NCBI GenBank assembly: GCA_010909725.1
Contig: JAACMV010000021.1
Coordinates: forward strand, 227,497-291,496
Direction: 5' to 3'
Length of the DNA: 64,000 nucleotides
Source: Picochlorum sp. 'celeri'
Lineage: Eukaryota > Chlorophyta > Trebouxiophyceae
Numbering within the stretch: position 1 is the stretch's first letter; each line of letters begins with the position of its first letter. The notes under the pieces were generated by a model. That model was not told the DNA's origin, did no database searches, and saw nothing but the letters and a program-made list of their open reading frames with translations. Both the position numbers and the translations under genes were made by a program. Below are positions 62,720 to 64,000 of the stretch, piece after piece.

Positions 62720-64000
62720 CTCAGGCTCTGGAGGATTGATTGGAATTTCCTCCGTCTCAGACGTTTCTTCCACCCCAACTACCTCAGCATTCTCTCCAAG
62801 GTTAGAGGATACTGTTTCAAGGTCCTGCAGAGTTTCCCCAGTCTGCTGAGCCGCTTGCGATGCCTCATCCAACTGAGATGGATCATTCACACGAAATACC
62901 ATCTCGCTATCCGTCGTAATGCCCGTCTGAAGTAAATTCCTTCCACTATCTGACGCTGGACGAACACTCACTACAGTACACCTGAGCAGATTAGGATCAT
63001 ATTGGGACAATGATATCAATTCCTTGCACAGATTCTCTTGCTTTTCCTGCCCAAAGGACTCAACTGTTTCGTTTGAAAAAGAAATTTGAATGTTCAGCAC
63101 AGGAACTTCAACAATAATGACGGCGGGTGGAGGCGGAGGTGGAGAAATCGGTGGTGGGGGCAGTGGTGCCAGGTCAGGCCTTGTTAGAATAAACTTCCAA
63201 TGCAACCCTTTGTGATTGGGACGATCCAGCACGAGTTATCTCCGCAGAGATCATTGTCATCCCAGACTGGACCAAGAAGGCTCACAGATCCCCTCGTTGT
63301 ACATGCCTCTCGATGCTGCATAAAGACAAACGTGCTGGGTGAATTCATGTGTACTCAAGGAGCAGGTCAAATCCAATTTTTCCTACTCAATATATACTTT
63401 TATCACAAAGAATGCACGCACTTTTGCAAATAATTTGTACGTTTTCCCTTGATTTCCTACTTGGACGAGGTCCCATGAGAGTAGGCCTCGGGGACGCACG
63501 CGGACAGACTGTGAACGGCAACTTTTAGCATACGAGAGTTTGGCAGGGCAGCACTTTGCTCGGTACACCTGAAAAACACAAATGCAGATATGCCATTATA
63601 GAGACAATAGAATTTCTTTCTATTATCATGAAACGCCATACGACGTGAACGTACCGCCTCGAGAGAAGGTGTTGTTTTCCAAGTTTACTACATGCCACCT
63701 CATTGGCCTCTGTGCTTTGGCCGATTGGAACCGTACCCTTCCAGACGGATCCTTACCCCATTCTCTGTAGGAGAGATATTTACCTGCAGGCAACATATAC
63801 GATAATATTCCCACTGCACGCTGCCTTCTTCCCCGCGAGGGTCCCAAGTTATCAGAACATACCTTTGCAGCCTCCGGTTCCAACATATCGAATGATGTAC
63901 TCACCATCCACCAATTCACCTGCAACACAGATTGTAATCGTATATTGTCAATATATATGCATAATATGATCAACCAAGAGCACCCTGACTGAGATTTGTA
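60300..64000 (-). CDS. Large extracellular multi-domain protein: trefoil-like repeats, SEA-like module, FN3, propeller; 5' end beyond right edge
   Basis: Phases match for exons 63975-edge, 63863-63919, 63635-63783, 63461-63568, 63195-63315, 62142-63105, 61732-62031 and 60300-61662. The N-terminal part is made of short Cys- and Trp-containing repeats ([20 protein letters not shown], then [12 protein letters not shown], then [16 protein letters not shown]), one per exon, and looks like a lectin-type beta-trefoil. Next is a module like those of volvocine surface proteins ([33 protein letters not shown]), a Pro-Glu linker, two FN3 domains with a Cys pair each, and a Cys-rich segment. It ends in a propeller-like domain (residues beginning [20 protein letters not shown]). 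One predicted intron (63106-63194) covers a poly-Pro stretch. Presumably secreted; no anchor is seen. Confidence 0.7.
62571..62735. repeat. Pro-Glu-coding simple repeat
   Basis: Repeated ggctctggctctgg/ggctcaggctctgg units on the plus strand code for PEPEPEPE on the minus strand in the FN3-propeller gene. Its period is six bases and it is likely to vary in length. Confidence 0.85.

Noticed and set aside
62129..63232. A separate gene starting with a GTG at 63232
   Set aside because: GTG is not a normal start here and the upstream phases connect this exon to the earlier repeat exons.

Overview
The window looks like compact nuclear DNA of a unicellular eukaryote, most likely a green-lineage alga. 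Genes start with ATG and carry few, short introns (mostly 43-200 bp, GT-AG, often GTACGT or GTATGT donors). There is about one gene per 2 kb on both strands. Green-lineage hints are an MLO-family membrane protein, a Tim17+SAM chloroplast-envelope (HP30/TRIC1-type) protein, a cytosolic UDP-xylose synthase and expansin-like proteins. I cannot name the species. No viral genes, insertion sequences, CRISPR arrays or rRNA genes were seen, and no tRNA was recognised by eye.

Layout. 1-4.8 kb: a secreted protein running off the left edge, an FN3 surface protein, and a DDHD phospholipase. 4.8-7.6 kb: V-ATPase subunit a. 8-12.4 kb: two tandem secreted GH5 cellulases, each with a C-terminal CBM2-like module. 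13-31.6 kb: housekeeping genes (a two-TM protein, NEDD1, dCTP pyrophosphatase, a PC-esterase-like protein, RBMX2, an unknown possibly plastid protein, HP30-type importer, O-methyltransferase, WDR76, UDP-xylose synthase, SSS transporter, sulfite oxidase, an unassigned WD40 protein). 32-41.4 kb: separase, a UBE2H-type E2 and XPB. 41.4-49.1 kb: three DPBB/expansin-like secreted proteins and a secreted FAD-linked oxidase. 49.3-59.8 kb: MLO, a Cys-rich secreted orphan, two GLTP-fold genes flanking a secreted GIN-domain protein, importin-7/8 and a tiny membrane protein. 60.3-64 kb: a large multi-exon extracellular protein that continues past the right edge.

The strongest theme is an extracellular-matrix toolkit: two cellulases, three expansin-like proteins, a secreted oxidase, FN3, GIN and Cys-rich proteins. 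It is interleaved with ordinary housekeeping genes. UDP-xylose synthase supplies a wall sugar donor, and the PC-esterase-like protein could modify glycans. Many neighbours converge with only 2-21 bp between stop codons, so their transcripts must overlap. Several divergent promoters hold short repeated or palindromic motifs. Several gene models here were rebuilt by matching splice phases; these are predictions from sequence alone.
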